From the NCBI RefSeq assembly GCF_028416635.1, contig NZ_CP114013.1:3844001-3908000 (forward strand): DNA of 64,000 nucleotides, read 5' to 3'. This DNA is from Baekduia alba (lineage in GTDB: Bacteria > Actinomycetota > Thermoleophilia > Solirubrobacterales > Solirubrobacteraceae). Shown here piece after piece: positions 1-8,322 of the stretch; the stretch's first letter is position 1, and each line of letters starts with the position of its first letter. The notes beneath the pieces are model-generated. The model saw only the letters and a program-made list of their open reading frames with translations, ran no database searches and was not told the origin of the DNA. The position numbers and the translations under genes were made by a program.

Positions 1-812
1 TTGACCCAGCCGCGCAGCGGCACGTTGCACTTGACCACCGGGCCCTTGCACCCCAACTTGACCAGGCAGCGGTGGTCGTCGCCGTACTCGGTGGCGAAGT
101 CGCCCTCCTCGTAGAACGCGGCGCGGTTGCAGCTCTCGTGCGTCGTCCGGCCGAAGAGCGACACCGGCCGGCCGGCGTCGTCGAGCTCGGGCACCGGCCC
201 CATCCCCGCCAGCGCGAAGACGAGGTGGACCAGCATCTCGGTCATGTTGTCGGGCTGGGCCGGGCACCCGGGGATGTTGACGATCGGGATGCCGGCCTTG
301 GACTTCCAGTTCCACCCCAGGTAGTCGCGGACGCCCATCGCGCCGGTCGGGTTGTTGGCCATCGCCGGGATGCCGCCGTAGGTGGCGCACGTCCCGACGG
401 CGACGATCGCGGCGGCCTTGGGCGCCAGGCGGTCCAGCCACTCGTTGACCGTGATCGGCTGGCCGTTGGCGGGGTTGACGCCGAAGCCGGTCCAGTGCCC
501 CTCGCCGTTGATCTTCTCGTTGCCGAGCGAGCCCTCGACGACCAGCACGAACGGGTCGAGCTTGCCGTCCTGGGCGTCGAACCACGCCTGGACGTACTCC
601 TGGCCGACCTCGTAGGCGAGCACCTGGTTGTGCACCACCACCTTGGGCATCCCGGGGATCGCCCCCGTGATGATGTCCTCCAGGCTGGGGTTGGTCGCCG
701 CGGTCATGGCGACCGAGTCGCCCTCGCACGACAGCCCGACGGTGATCCACAGGACGTGGGCGGTCACCGCCTCCGTCTGGGCCTGGTTTGCAACGAACTC
801 GACCGATGCCAT
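1..812 (-). CDS. hhyS: [NiFe]-hydrogenase small subunit, actinobacterial group 1h/5 type (3' end off window)
   Basis: The first 270 residues are present; the C-terminus lies beyond the left edge. The iron-sulfur ligands of a hydrogenase small subunit are visible: C29 in LSCEGD, C142 in GTCATYGG, C183 in IPGCP, and a His/Cys set at H225, C228, C249 and C255, with C262 following. The position that is normally the second Cys of CxxC is Asp (D32), which is the known signature of actinobacterial oxygen-tolerant, high-affinity H2-oxidising enzymes. No Tat signal peptide is present, as in that group. The start is fixed by an in-frame TAG two codons upstream; AGGGG-type purine sequence precedes the ATG. 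The gene starts 17 bases after hypE on the same strand, so the large subunit is expected just outside the window. Role: electron transfer from the NiFe site, probably feeding H2 electrons to respiration. Confidence 0.93.
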   Translation of the reverse strand, partial: MASVEFVANQAQTEAVTAHVLWITVGLSCEGDSVAMTAATNPSLEDIITGAIPGMPKVVVHNQVLAYEVGQEYVQAWFDAQDGKLDPFVLVVEGSLGNEKINGEGHWTGFGVNPANGQPITVNEWLDRLAPKAAAIVAVGTCATYGGIPAMANNPTGAMGVRDYLGWNWKSKAGIPIVNIPGCPAQPDNMTEMLVHLVFALAGMGPVPELDDAGRPVSLFGRTTHESCNRAAFYEEGDFATEYGDDHRCLVKLGCKGPVVKCNVPLRGWV

Positions 813-829
813 CTCCTACCCCTCTCGTC

Positions 830-1921
830 TCAGCAGATCCGTGGCAGCGGGTCGCCGACGAGCTGATCCAGCACCCGTCGCCCGCCGAAGCCCGTCTCGA
901 CCAGCACCATTCCGGTGGGGCTCGTGCGCACCTCGCCGATGTCGGCGGCGCGCGCGAAGGACCCTTCCTGTACGTCTTGCAGCGCCGCCAGCGCGGCGCC
1001 GGCCCACTCGGGCGCGACGGCGGCGACCAGAACGCCTTCGTTGGCCACGTGCAGCGGGTCGATCCCCAGCAGCTCGGCGGCCCCGGCGACCGCCGGGTCG
1101 ACCGGCACGGCCGCCTCCTGGACGAGCATCGCGACGCCCGAGGAGCGCGCGAGCTCGTTGAGGACCGACGCGACGCCACCCCGCGTGGCATCGCGCAAGC
1201 AGCGCAGGCCCGGCCCTGCGTGCTCGAGCAGCGCGTCGGCCGCGGGCCACAGCGAGCGCGTGTCCGAGACGATCGTGGCGTCCAGCTCGAACTCGCCGCG
1301 CGCCAGCATGATCGCCGTGCCGTGGGCGCCGACGGGGCCGGAGACCAGGAGGCGGTCGCCGGGCGCCAGCGCGCCGGGCGACAGCGCGGCCCGCGGGTCG
1401 ACGTGGCCGAGGCCCGTCGTGCAGATGTACATCATGTCGGCGTGGCCGCGCTCGACGACCTTGGTGTCGCCGGCGACGATCGCGACGCCGGCGGTGTCCG
1501 CGGCGTGCGCGATCGCCTCCACCTCGGCGCGCAGCGCCGGCGCCTCGAGCCCCTCCTCCAGGATCAGCGAGAGCGTCAGCGCCACGGGCCTTGCACCGGA
1601 CATCGCAAGGTCGTTGACCGTGCCGTTGACCGCCAGGTCGCCGATCGAGCCGCCCGGGAAGCGGATCGGCGTGACGACGAAGCTGTCGGTCGTCAGCGCC
1701 AGCGTCGCGCCCCCGACGTCGAGCACGCCGGCGTCCCCGAGCACGTCGAGCGCCGGCGAGCCGAAGGCCGGGAGCAGCAGGCCCTCGATCAGCGCGCCCG
1801 TCGCCTTGCCGCCAGCGCCGTGGGCCATCGTGATGCGCTCGTCGCGGAACTTGGGGCGCTTGCCCCGCTGCGTCTCGATGATCCCCAGGACCCGCGCCTC
1901 GCGGGCGGCCGTGCCGCTCAT
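830..1921 (-). CDS. hypE: Hydrogenase maturation protein HypE
   Basis: 363 residues, a normal HypE length. The N-terminal AIR-synthase-like ATP-binding fold is seen in the MAHGAGGKA segment (about residues 32-40), and the protein ends in PRIC, whose C-terminal Cys carries the thiocarboxamide that HypE dehydrates to the cyanide ligand of the NiFe active site. The ATG overlaps the hypD stop by 4 bases (ATGA), so the two are probably translationally coupled. Partner HypF, which would load the Cys, is not in this window. The hydrogenase small-subunit gene follows 17 bases downstream, indicating one maturation-plus-structural operon. Confidence 0.96.
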   Translation of the reverse strand: MSGTAAREARVLGIIETQRGKRPKFRDERITMAHGAGGKATGALIEGLLLPAFGSPALDVLGDAGVLDVGGATLALTTDSFVVTPIRFPGGSIGDLAVNGTVNDLAMSGARPVALTLSLILEEGLEAPALRAEVEAIAHAADTAGVAIVAGDTKVVERGHADMMYICTTGLGHVDPRAALSPGALAPGDRLLVSGPVGAHGTAIMLARGEFELDATIVSDTRSLWPAADALLEHAGPGLRCLRDATRGGVASVLNELARSSGVAMLVQEAAVPVDPAVAGAAELLGIDPLHVANEGVLVAAVAPEWAGAALAALQDVQEGSFARAADIGEVRTSPTGMVLVETGFGGRRVLDQLVGDPLPRIC

Positions 1922-3033
1922 ACGACGACCCGCTCACGGGCGAAGCGCCCGTAGTTGTAGTACGCGGCGCACGCGCCCTCGCTGGAGACCATGCACGTCC
2001 CGATCGGCCGCTCCGGCGTGCACGCGCTCCCGAAGACCTTGCACTCGTAGGGCTTGATGACGCCCTTGAGCACCTCGCCGCACTGGCACGCCTTCGGGTC
2101 GGCGACGCGCACGCCCGGGACGTCGAAGCGCCGCTCGGCGTCGAGGTCGGCGTAGGCGTCGGACAGCTTCAGCCCGCTGTGGGAGATGAAGCCCAGGCCG
2201 CGCCACTCGAAGTGCGGGCGCAGCGCGAAGACCTCGGCCATGATCTCCAGCGCGCGCCCGTTGCCCTCGTAGGGCACGACGCGCTTGTACTGGTTCTCGA
2301 CCTCGCTGCGGCCCTCGCGCAGCTGGTGCAGGATCATCTGGACCGACTGCAGGATGTCGACGGGCTCGAAGCCCGAGACGACGACCGGCTTGGCGTAGTC
2401 GGCGCAGATGAACTCCAGCGGGCGCGCGCCGACGACGGTGCAGACGTGGCCCGGGCCGATGAAGCCGTCCAGGCGCAGGTCGGGCGAGTCGAGCAGCGCG
2501 CGCAGCGGCGGCACGATCGTGACGTGGTTGCAGAAGCAGGAGAAGTTGGCGACGTCCTCGGCGCGGGCGCGCTTGAGCGTCAACGCGGTCGACGGCGCCG
2601 TCGTCTCGAAGCCGATGGCGAAGAACACCACCTCGCGATCCGGGTTGGCCTTGGCGATCCGCAGCGCGTCGAGCGGCGAGTAGACCATGCGCACGTCGGC
2701 GCCCGCGGCCTTGGCCTCCAGCAGCGTGCCGGTCGAGCCGGGGACGCGCATCATGTCGCCGAAGCAGGTGAGGATCACGCCCTCGTGGCGGGCGATCGCG
2801 ATCCCGTCGTCGACGCGGCCCATCGGGATGACGCACACCGGGCAGCCGGGGCCGTGGACCAGCTCGACGTTCTCGGGCAGGAGGTCGTCGACGCCGTACT
2901 TGTAGATCGAGTGCGTGTGCCCTCCGCAGACCTCCATGATCTTCACGTGGCGGCCGGGCTCAACGGCCGCGATGATCTCCCCAGCGAGCACGCGCCCCAG
3001 CGCCGCGTCGCGGAACTCGTCGACGTACTTCAT
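1918..3033 (-). CDS. hypD: Hydrogenase maturation protein HypD
   Basis: 371 residues from the ATG of MKYVDEF. HypD assembles the Fe(CN)2CO group with HypC and HypE. Visible hallmarks are the EVCGGHTH motif, the GPGCPVC redox motif, and a C-terminal Cys-rich [4Fe-4S] region (CQCGEVLKG followed by further Cys in YECKVFGSAC and GTCMVSSEGAC). The start overlaps the preceding small HypC-like gene by ATGA, and the stop overlaps hypE in the same way. The reading frame is open further upstream, but that extension is Arg/Pro-rich antisense-type sequence without similarity, so the overlap start is preferred. Confidence 0.96.
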   Translation of the reverse strand: MKYVDEFRDAALGRVLAGEIIAAVEPGRHVKIMEVCGGHTHSIYKYGVDDLLPENVELVHGPGCPVCVIPMGRVDDGIAIARHEGVILTCFGDMMRVPGSTGTLLEAKAAGADVRMVYSPLDALRIAKANPDREVVFFAIGFETTAPSTALTLKRARAEDVANFSCFCNHVTIVPPLRALLDSPDLRLDGFIGPGHVCTVVGARPLEFICADYAKPVVVSGFEPVDILQSVQMILHQLREGRSEVENQYKRVVPYEGNGRALEIMAEVFALRPHFEWRGLGFISHSGLKLSDAYADLDAERRFDVPGVRVADPKACQCGEVLKGVIKPYECKVFGSACTPERPIGTCMVSSEGACAAYYNYGRFARERVVV

Positions 3034-3251
3034 GCCGGGCCGTCGTCGAGTCGGGTGAGCGCGGTGCCCGCGTGCACGAGGACGGAGTCGCCGACCGACA
3101 GCGGTGCGACGAGCGCGATCTCGACGCTCTCGTGGCCGCCGTCGTCGCGCTCGCACAGCGCCAGGCCGCGGGCCTCGTCGACCGCGAGGACGCGCTCGGG
3201 CACGCCGTCGTCGCCGCAGGTGATGCAGTGATGCGCGTCGTGGCAGGTCAT
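3030..3251 (-). CDS. Second small HypC/HupF-like hydrogenase chaperone
   Basis: 73 residues beginning MTCHDAHHCITCGDDG and continuing in a small beta-barrel pattern (VERVLAVDEARGLALC, then VGDSVLVHAGTALTRL) that matches the HypC/HupF family. It lies between hypC and hypD with ATGA overlaps on both sides, so it is certainly part of the hyp operon. It differs from the canonical HypC upstream: the N-terminus is MTC rather than MC, so the position-2 Cys that HypC uses to bind the Fe(CN)2CO unit is moved to residue 3, and an extra CxxC (CITC) follows. Similar short Cys-rich HypC-like proteins accompany actinobacterial hyp clusters. Its separate role is not established here; it could serve a different large subunit or a delivery step. 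Confidence 0.82.
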   Translation of the reverse strand: MTCHDAHHCITCGDDGVPERVLAVDEARGLALCERDDGGHESVEIALVAPLSVGDSVLVHAGTALTRLDDGPA

Positions 3252-3514
3252 TCGATCACGCTGTGGCGGAGCTCCTCGAGCTCCAGCTCGTAGTCGGCGC
3301 CCATGCCCTCCAGGAGCGCGATGGTCGCGGCGGCCTCCTCCTCGTCGACGCGCGAGATCGCGAAACCGACGTGGATCAGGACCCAGTCGTCGATCCGGGC
3401 GTCGTCGAGCAGGCCGACGTTCACCGTCCGGCGCACGCCGGCGACATCCACGCGCGCTAACCGGTTTGCCTCGTCGACCATCTCGATGATCCGACCAGGG
3501 ATCGCCAAGCACAT
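3248..3514 (-). CDS. hypC: Hydrogenase assembly chaperone HypC
   Basis: 88 residues starting MCLAIPGRI, the exact HypC N-terminus; Cys2 binds the Fe(CN)2CO intermediate with HypD and hands it to the large subunit. The rest follows the HypC barrel (VDVAGVRRTVNVGLL, then DWVLIHVGFAISRVDEEEA). An AGGA ribosome-binding site lies 7 bases before the ATG. This is the first gene of the minus-strand hyp operon and is read divergently from a GntR-family regulator, with a 12-bp palindrome in the shared promoter region. Confidence 0.96.
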   Translation of the reverse strand: MCLAIPGRIIEMVDEANRLARVDVAGVRRTVNVGLLDDARIDDWVLIHVGFAISRVDEEEAAATIALLEGMGADYELELEELRHSVIE

Positions 3515-3541
3515 AGCTTTGTCCTACTCCGGCGAACGGTG

Positions 3542-3553
3542 CGCTTGCAAGCG
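3542..3553. promoter_or_regulatory. Perfect 12-bp palindrome between hypC and the GntR gene
   Basis: CGCTTGCAAGCG reads identically on both strands and sits in the 70-base divergent region between hypC (start 3514) and the GntR gene (start 3585). Its TTGCAA core coincides with a possible -35 box of the GntR gene, followed after 18 bases by TCTACT (3569-3574). GntR-family regulators of the FCD class bind short palindromes, so this is a candidate operator for autoregulation and hydrogenase control. That link is inferred from position and symmetry only. Confidence 0.5.
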
Positions 3554-3584
3554 AATGGGCCGCGGTGGTCTACTGGCGTCTGAC

Positions 3585-4250
3585 ATGCCAGTGCCTCAGC
3601 AGCGGGCCGCGGTGGACCGCCAGCTCTTGCGCGACAACGCCTACGCGATGTTGTGTGGCGCGATCGTCGACGGGACGTTGGCGCCCGGAGAGTCGCTGCG
3701 CGACGACGAGCTGTGCGCCTGGCTCGGCCTGAGCCGGACGCCGGTGCGCGACGCGCTCGGCCGCCTGGCCGACGACGGGCTGGTCGAGATCGCGCCGCAG
3801 CGCTACACGCGGGTGAGCCCCCTGACGACCCGCGAGGCGCACGACACGTTCCCGCTGGTGGCCGCCGTCCACGCGCTGGCCGCCGAGCTCGGGGTGCCGC
3901 GGCTGAGGCGCGCCGACCACGCGCGGCTGCGGGAGGCCAACGACGCGTTCATCGTCGCGCTCACCGCCCGCGAGGCGCCCGCCGCCTACGACGCCGACGA
4001 CGCGTTCCACCAGACGCTCGTCGACGCGTCGGGCAACGACGAGATCCGCCGGACCCTGCGCCACGTCGGCCCCCGGCTGCGGCGGCTGGAGCTCCTGCCC
4101 GACACGGCGCTGCCGGGCCGGCGGTCGGTCGCCCAGCACGAGGCGATCATCGCGCGCGCCTCGGCCGGCGACGTCCGCGGGACCGCGTCGGCGACGCGCG
4201 AGAACTGGCTGGAGCTGGGCGCGCTGGTGGAGCGCTCGCTCAAGGCATAG
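3585..4250 (+). CDS. GntR family (FCD-type) transcriptional regulator
   Basis: 221 residues. The N-terminal winged helix-turn-helix (about residues 10-75) shows the GntR pattern: LAPGESLRDDELCAWLGLSRTPVRDALGRLADDGLVE. The C-terminal all-helical effector domain (about 85-215) includes DADDAFHQTLVDASGN and HEAIIARASAGD, typical of FCD ligand domains with metal-binding His residues. The ATG at 3585 is chosen because homology begins soon after; an ATG at 3555 is also in frame. No Shine-Dalgarno is visible, and a -10-like TCTACT lies 10 bases before the ATG, so the mRNA may be nearly leaderless. It is divergent from the hyp operon and may regulate it; the ligand is unknown. Confidence 0.88.
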   Translation: MPVPQQRAAVDRQLLRDNAYAMLCGAIVDGTLAPGESLRDDELCAWLGLSRTPVRDALGRLADDGLVEIAPQRYTRVSPLTTREAHDTFPLVAAVHALAAELGVPRLRRADHARLREANDAFIVALTAREAPAAYDADDAFHQTLVDASGNDEIRRTLRHVGPRLRRLELLPDTALPGRRSVAQHEAIIARASAGDVRGTASATRENWLELGALVERSLKA

Positions 4251-4252
4251 GA

Positions 4253-6922
4253 CTAGCTTCCCGTGCGGACCGCCCAGTCCGTGGCGCGGCCCGCGCGGGT
4301 GCGCAGCGTGAACGTGACGACGTCGCCGGCGCGGCGGAACCGGGCGCGGCGGCCGCTGACGAAGACCGCCGGGTGGGCCGTCGGCGCCGGGAGCCGGACC
4401 TGCATCGCCAGCGTGCCGCCGCGGACCGGCCGCACGTAGCCGCGGGCCTGGCGGGCGCCGTAGGCGACGCCCGCGACCTTCGTGCGCACCGAGAAGCTCG
4501 ACGCCGGCAGGCGCGGCGACACGCGGTAGCCGGTGGGCGTCGCATCCAACCCGCCCAGCTTGAACAGGTCGAACAGCCCCCACGCGTGGGCGTGCGTGAT
4601 CTGCGTGTTGTAGGCGGTGGAGAAGCCGAGGCCGCAGCGGCCGGGCGACGGGCTCGACGGACCGGCGCACGTGTCGTCGGTCGTGATGATCCCCGACCAC
4701 TGGTCCGGGTAGGTCTCGGCGTGGTTGGCCAGCGTGATGCGCCGGAACACGTCCCAGGCGTAGGCGCCGGCGCCCGGGATCGCGTCGGCCTTCTGCGCCA
4801 GCCCCCAGACCAGCGGGCCGTTCATGAACCACCACGACTCCGAGCCCGGGAAGTTCGACGTCGACTCCGTGATGTCCGGGTCGCCCTTGGCCGGGACCGC
4901 GAGCGGCCCGACCGGCGACGGGCCGCGCAGCTGCGGCGGCGCGCCCTGGTCGTCGAGGTAGCGCCGGACGTTGCCGACGATCGCCGCCGACTGCGCGGCG
5001 CTCGGCAGGCCGGCCATCAGCGGCCAGTACTGGGCGTCGGCGTAGATCGCCCCGGTGCCGAACACGCGATCGCCGATGTAGCCGCGGGCGTACCAGCCCC
5101 GGGCCTGCCACTGCGCCTGCACCGCACGCGCCAGCCGGGCGCCGTCGGCGCGCAGCGTCGCGGCGAAGGCACGGTCGCCGTGCGCGGTCGCCAGCGCGGC
5201 GAGCTGCGGGTACATGTAGGCGAAGTTGCCGGTGGTCGAGGTCGACTCGGTCAGGTGCAGCGCCGGGGTCGTGAGGTCGAAGGTGTCGCCCTCGGTACCG
5301 GGGCGGTACAGGCCGTGGGGCCCGTAGCCGATGCGCTTCTCCTGGTTGGCGTACGCCAGGCGCAGGTGCTGCCAGACCGTGCCCGCGCCGCCGCCGGCGT
5401 AGCGGACGCGCTCGTCGAGGAACGCGAAGTCGCGCGTCTGCTGCACGTACTGGATGACGCTGAGCTCCAGCCAGAAGCTCAGCTCGTCGGCGGTGCCGAA
5501 CTTCTCCACGCGGCCGCACAGCGGGCCGGTCCCGTAGGGCAGGTCCCCGGTGTGGGCGCGCTGGTACTGCAGCGCCCAGACGATCGTCTCCTTGGCGAGC
5601 TTGGGGTCGAGCAGCGTCATCGGCAGCATGTGCTCCAGCGGGTCGCGCAGGGCCTCGTCGAACCCGATCGCGTACTGGTAGTAGCCGCCCTGCGTGATCG
5701 TGTGCACGCCGCAGATCGCGTCGTAGACCGACGCCGCCTTGACCATGTAGGCGTCCCACTGCATCTCGCGCCCCACCCAGGCGTCGCGGCCGCCGAGCGA
5801 CACCTGCGGCACGAAGCGCCGCCACGCGTCCATGCTCTTGCGCAGCGGCTCGCGCACGCGGCCCAGCCGCCGGACCAGCCCGGTGACCTGCCGCGGCTGC
5901 GCCATGCCGTAGGCGTAGCGCAGCGTGACTGAGCGGTGCGGCGCCAGCCGCACGGCGGACTGCAGGACGAACGCGGTGTCGCCCACCTTGCCGTTGGCGA
6001 CGGGTCGCGCCCCGGCCGCGCCCCGCAGGCGCGTCGCGGCGCCCGTCGGCTGGGCGCGCGTCCCGGCGCCGAAGAACCGCGCGGCGCTCGTGCCGTGGCC
6101 GTCGACCGGGGCGCCGAGCGCGGCGGCGAAGATCGACAGCGGATGCTCGTCGCCGGCGAAGGGCCGCTGGGCGACCGACAGCGTGCGGGTCGCCGCGGCG
6201 TAGCGCGGCGCGCCCATGCCGCGGTGCACGAGCTGCGGCTGCACCTCCTCCTTGGGGTTGTGCAGCACGACCGGGTTGACGTCCCAGTACTCCGACCACA
6301 CCGCGTTGATCGGCTTGGTGGTGGTGTTGGTGATCCGGACGTCGTGGCGGACGGCGGGGTCGTCGCCGAACGGCGCGTAGACGGTCTCGTCGATCGCGAC
6401 CGGCGCGCTGACCGTGCGCCGCGCGAAGGAGCCGACGCCGTAGCGGCGCAGCGTCCGGGCGCCGGCCGGGCGGTCGTCGTAGGCCGTGCTGATCGTCCGG
6501 CCGCCGACGCGCAGGAAGCCGTAGCCGCCGCCGTAGTGGCGCCGGTCCGGCTCGTAGCGGTTGCCCCACTGCGCGAGCCGGTCCTGATCCCAGAACTGGA
6601 TCCAGCCGCCGGTGTGCGCGTCGACCTTGACGCGGCCGTTGCCGACCTGGTTCCACGCGTCGGTGCCGCCGGCGAGCGCCTGCTGGGCGGCGATGGGGTT
6701 CGTGTGCTGGTCGATGGTGTAGTCGTAGGCGGGCAGGCCGAAGCGGTCGGTCACCCAGCGGCCGAAGTCGCCGTTGCCGAAGGGCGAGGAGATGGCGGCC
6801 CGCCCGGCGTCGCCGCTGAGCGGCGGCGGGCCGGCCGCGAGCGCCGGGCTTCCGGCGGCGGCCGCCGCCGGCAGGAGGCCGAGCGCCGCGGCGAGCAGCA
6901 GGGGCAGGCGTCGTCTGGTCAT
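4253..6922 (-). CDS. Exported GH94-like (glycosyltransferase family 36 fold) carbohydrate-active protein
   Basis: 889 residues with a signal peptide (MTRRRLPLLLAAALGLL, cleavage near residue 30). After it come a beta-sandwich region with GNGDFGRWV, YDYTIDQ and GGYGFLRV, a long (alpha/alpha)6 barrel with WDAYMVKAASVYD, GGYYQYAIGFDEALRDPLEHM and DLPYGTGPLCG, and a C-terminal beta domain. This resembles cellobiose phosphorylase and cyclic-glucan-processing GH94/GT36 proteins, which are usually cytoplasmic; export here makes a phosphorylase reaction less likely and a hydrolytic or binding role more likely (inference). It is the last gene of a four-gene operon, its ATG overlapping the upstream esterase stop by 4 bases. 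The exact substrate cannot be read from the sequence. Confidence 0.72.
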   Translation of the reverse strand: MTRRRLPLLLAAALGLLPAAAAAGSPALAAGPPPLSGDAGRAAISSPFGNGDFGRWVTDRFGLPAYDYTIDQHTNPIAAQQALAGGTDAWNQVGNGRVKVDAHTGGWIQFWDQDRLAQWGNRYEPDRRHYGGGYGFLRVGGRTISTAYDDRPAGARTLRRYGVGSFARRTVSAPVAIDETVYAPFGDDPAVRHDVRITNTTTKPINAVWSEYWDVNPVVLHNPKEEVQPQLVHRGMGAPRYAAATRTLSVAQRPFAGDEHPLSIFAAALGAPVDGHGTSAARFFGAGTRAQPTGAATRLRGAAGARPVANGKVGDTAFVLQSAVRLAPHRSVTLRYAYGMAQPRQVTGLVRRLGRVREPLRKSMDAWRRFVPQVSLGGRDAWVGREMQWDAYMVKAASVYDAICGVHTITQGGYYQYAIGFDEALRDPLEHMLPMTLLDPKLAKETIVWALQYQRAHTGDLPYGTGPLCGRVEKFGTADELSFWLELSVIQYVQQTRDFAFLDERVRYAGGGAGTVWQHLRLAYANQEKRIGYGPHGLYRPGTEGDTFDLTTPALHLTESTSTTGNFAYMYPQLAALATAHGDRAFAATLRADGARLARAVQAQWQARGWYARGYIGDRVFGTGAIYADAQYWPLMAGLPSAAQSAAIVGNVRRYLDDQGAPPQLRGPSPVGPLAVPAKGDPDITESTSNFPGSESWWFMNGPLVWGLAQKADAIPGAGAYAWDVFRRITLANHAETYPDQWSGIITTDDTCAGPSSPSPGRCGLGFSTAYNTQITHAHAWGLFDLFKLGGLDATPTGYRVSPRLPASSFSVRTKVAGVAYGARQARGYVRPVRGGTLAMQVRLPAPTAHPAVFVSGRRARFRRAGDVVTFTLRTRAGRATDWAVRTGS

Positions 6923-8322
6923 CGTGCCTCGTCGATGTGGATCACGGCGCGGCGCCAGGTGCGCCGGGCCTCGGGGGTGAAGGTCGTCTGCGGGTGGCGG
7001 TGGGCGGGGCCGAGGTCGACGCCGAAGCGCAGCCGCCCGTCGGCGTCGGCGACCGCGACGTGGCGCGGCCGCGTCGCCGCACCCACGCGGTAGCGGCGCC
7101 CGGGCCGGTAGAGCGGCGGTGACGTGACCGTGACGGTCCCGCTGCCCTGCGCCGTCAGGCCGGCCCGCCGCACGTCGGACAGGTACAGGAGCTCACGGAC
7201 GCCGCGGCGCACCGCGAAGTCCCAGCCCCAGGCCGCGAACGCCGCCTCGCCGCTGCGCACCGAGAACGCGCGCGGCGCCGGCTGCGGGTGGCCGACGCGC
7301 GGGTCCAGCCAGGTCAGGAAGCGCCCCAGCTCCCGCTGCCAGTAGGGCCACGCGTGCGTGCCCGACCCGTAGAAGTCGGTCGTGCGCGCCACGCCGGCGG
7401 CGTCGAGCGCGGTGGCGAAGGCCTGGTTCATCGGCCACACGACCCGCTCGACGCCCGCCTGGACGTCGGTGATCGGCCCCGGCGCGTCCAGCGGGCCGGG
7501 CACGCCGCTGCCCGACGCCACGAACAGCCCGGTGCCCTTCAGGTTGGGCGCCAGCGCGGTCGCGTCGTTGGCCGCGACGCCGGCGGCGTCGGCGCCGGGC
7601 GGGCCGAACGTGCACGTCCCGGGCAGGCCGCCCGGCGGCGTCGCGGCGTTGAGCGCCGGCGCGACGGCCCGGTAGGCGGGCAGCCCGAGGTCGACGGCCC
7701 CGGAGAACGAGCCCGCCCACCCGAACAGGCCCGGGTGGCGGGCGGCGTACTTCATCGCGCCCGCGCCGCCCGACGACAGGCCGGCGACGATCCGGCCGCC
7801 CCGCGCGGCGACGGTCCGGTAGTGGCGGTCGATCCACGGCAGCAGCTCGGACAGGTGGTAGGACTCCCATGCGGGCACCGGCGCGTGCACGCCCGTGGGC
7901 AACCCGTACCAGTCGGTGTAGGCGCCGTTGGCGCTGTCGTCGGGCATGACGACGATCAGCCGGCGGTCGCCGACGATGCGCGCGACGTCGCCCTGCGCCG
8001 ACCACCCGGCGTAGGACCCGCCGGTGCCGTGCAGCAGGTACAGCACCGGGTAGCGGCGCCGGCCGCCGGCCGGGTAGCCGCGCGGCAGCAGCACGGCGAC
8101 GCGCTGGCGGCCGCCCATCGCGCGCGACGCCAGCGTGAGCGTGACCAGCCGCCCGTCGGTCGCGCGGCGTACGAGGTCCAGCCCGAGCCGGACCGGCGTG
8201 GCGCGCGCCACGCACGGCGCCGGCCCGCCCGCCGCGCGCGCGCCCGGCGCCCCGTGGGCGCCGAGCAGCGTCACGGCGAGCAGCGCGCACGCGCCCGCGA
8301 CGACGGCGGCCCTCCGGCTCAC
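6919..8322 (-). CDS. Exported esterase, Ag85/Fbp-type (PF00756-like) with C-terminal extension
   Basis: 467 residues from a GTG that overlaps the upstream gene's stop (GTGA). An N-terminal hydrophobic signal (about residues 5-31) precedes an alpha/beta-hydrolase domain with YPVLYLLHGTGGSYAGW (oxyanion region), the nucleophile elbow GLSSGG (S183), and a late His in GSGTHAWPYWQRELGRFL. This is the D-esterase/antigen 85 arrangement, acting on acyl or feruloyl esters outside the membrane. A 110-residue C-terminal beta-rich tail after WLDPRVG is additional and of unknown role. It is gene three of the TetR-linked secreted-enzyme operon. Confidence 0.8.
   Translation of the reverse strand: MSRRAAVVAGACALLAVTLLGAHGAPGARAAGGPAPCVARATPVRLGLDLVRRATDGRLVTLTLASRAMGGRQRVAVLLPRGYPAGGRRRYPVLYLLHGTGGSYAGWSAQGDVARIVGDRRLIVVMPDDSANGAYTDWYGLPTGVHAPVPAWESYHLSELLPWIDRHYRTVAARGGRIVAGLSSGGAGAMKYAARHPGLFGWAGSFSGAVDLGLPAYRAVAPALNAATPPGGLPGTCTFGPPGADAAGVAANDATALAPNLKGTGLFVASGSGVPGPLDAPGPITDVQAGVERVVWPMNQAFATALDAAGVARTTDFYGSGTHAWPYWQRELGRFLTWLDPRVGHPQPAPRAFSVRSGEAAFAAWGWDFAVRRGVRELLYLSDVRRAGLTAQGSGTVTVTSPPLYRPGRRYRVGAATRPRHVAVADADGRLRFGVDLGPAHRHPQTTFTPEARRTWRRAVIHIDEAR

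Noticed and set aside
3570-6656. Long minus-strand open frame of about 1000 codons in another phase of the GH94-like gene
   Set aside because: It is Arg/Pro/Gly-rich low-complexity sequence without any motif, as expected for a shadow frame in DNA of very high GC, and the overlapping frame has clear domains.
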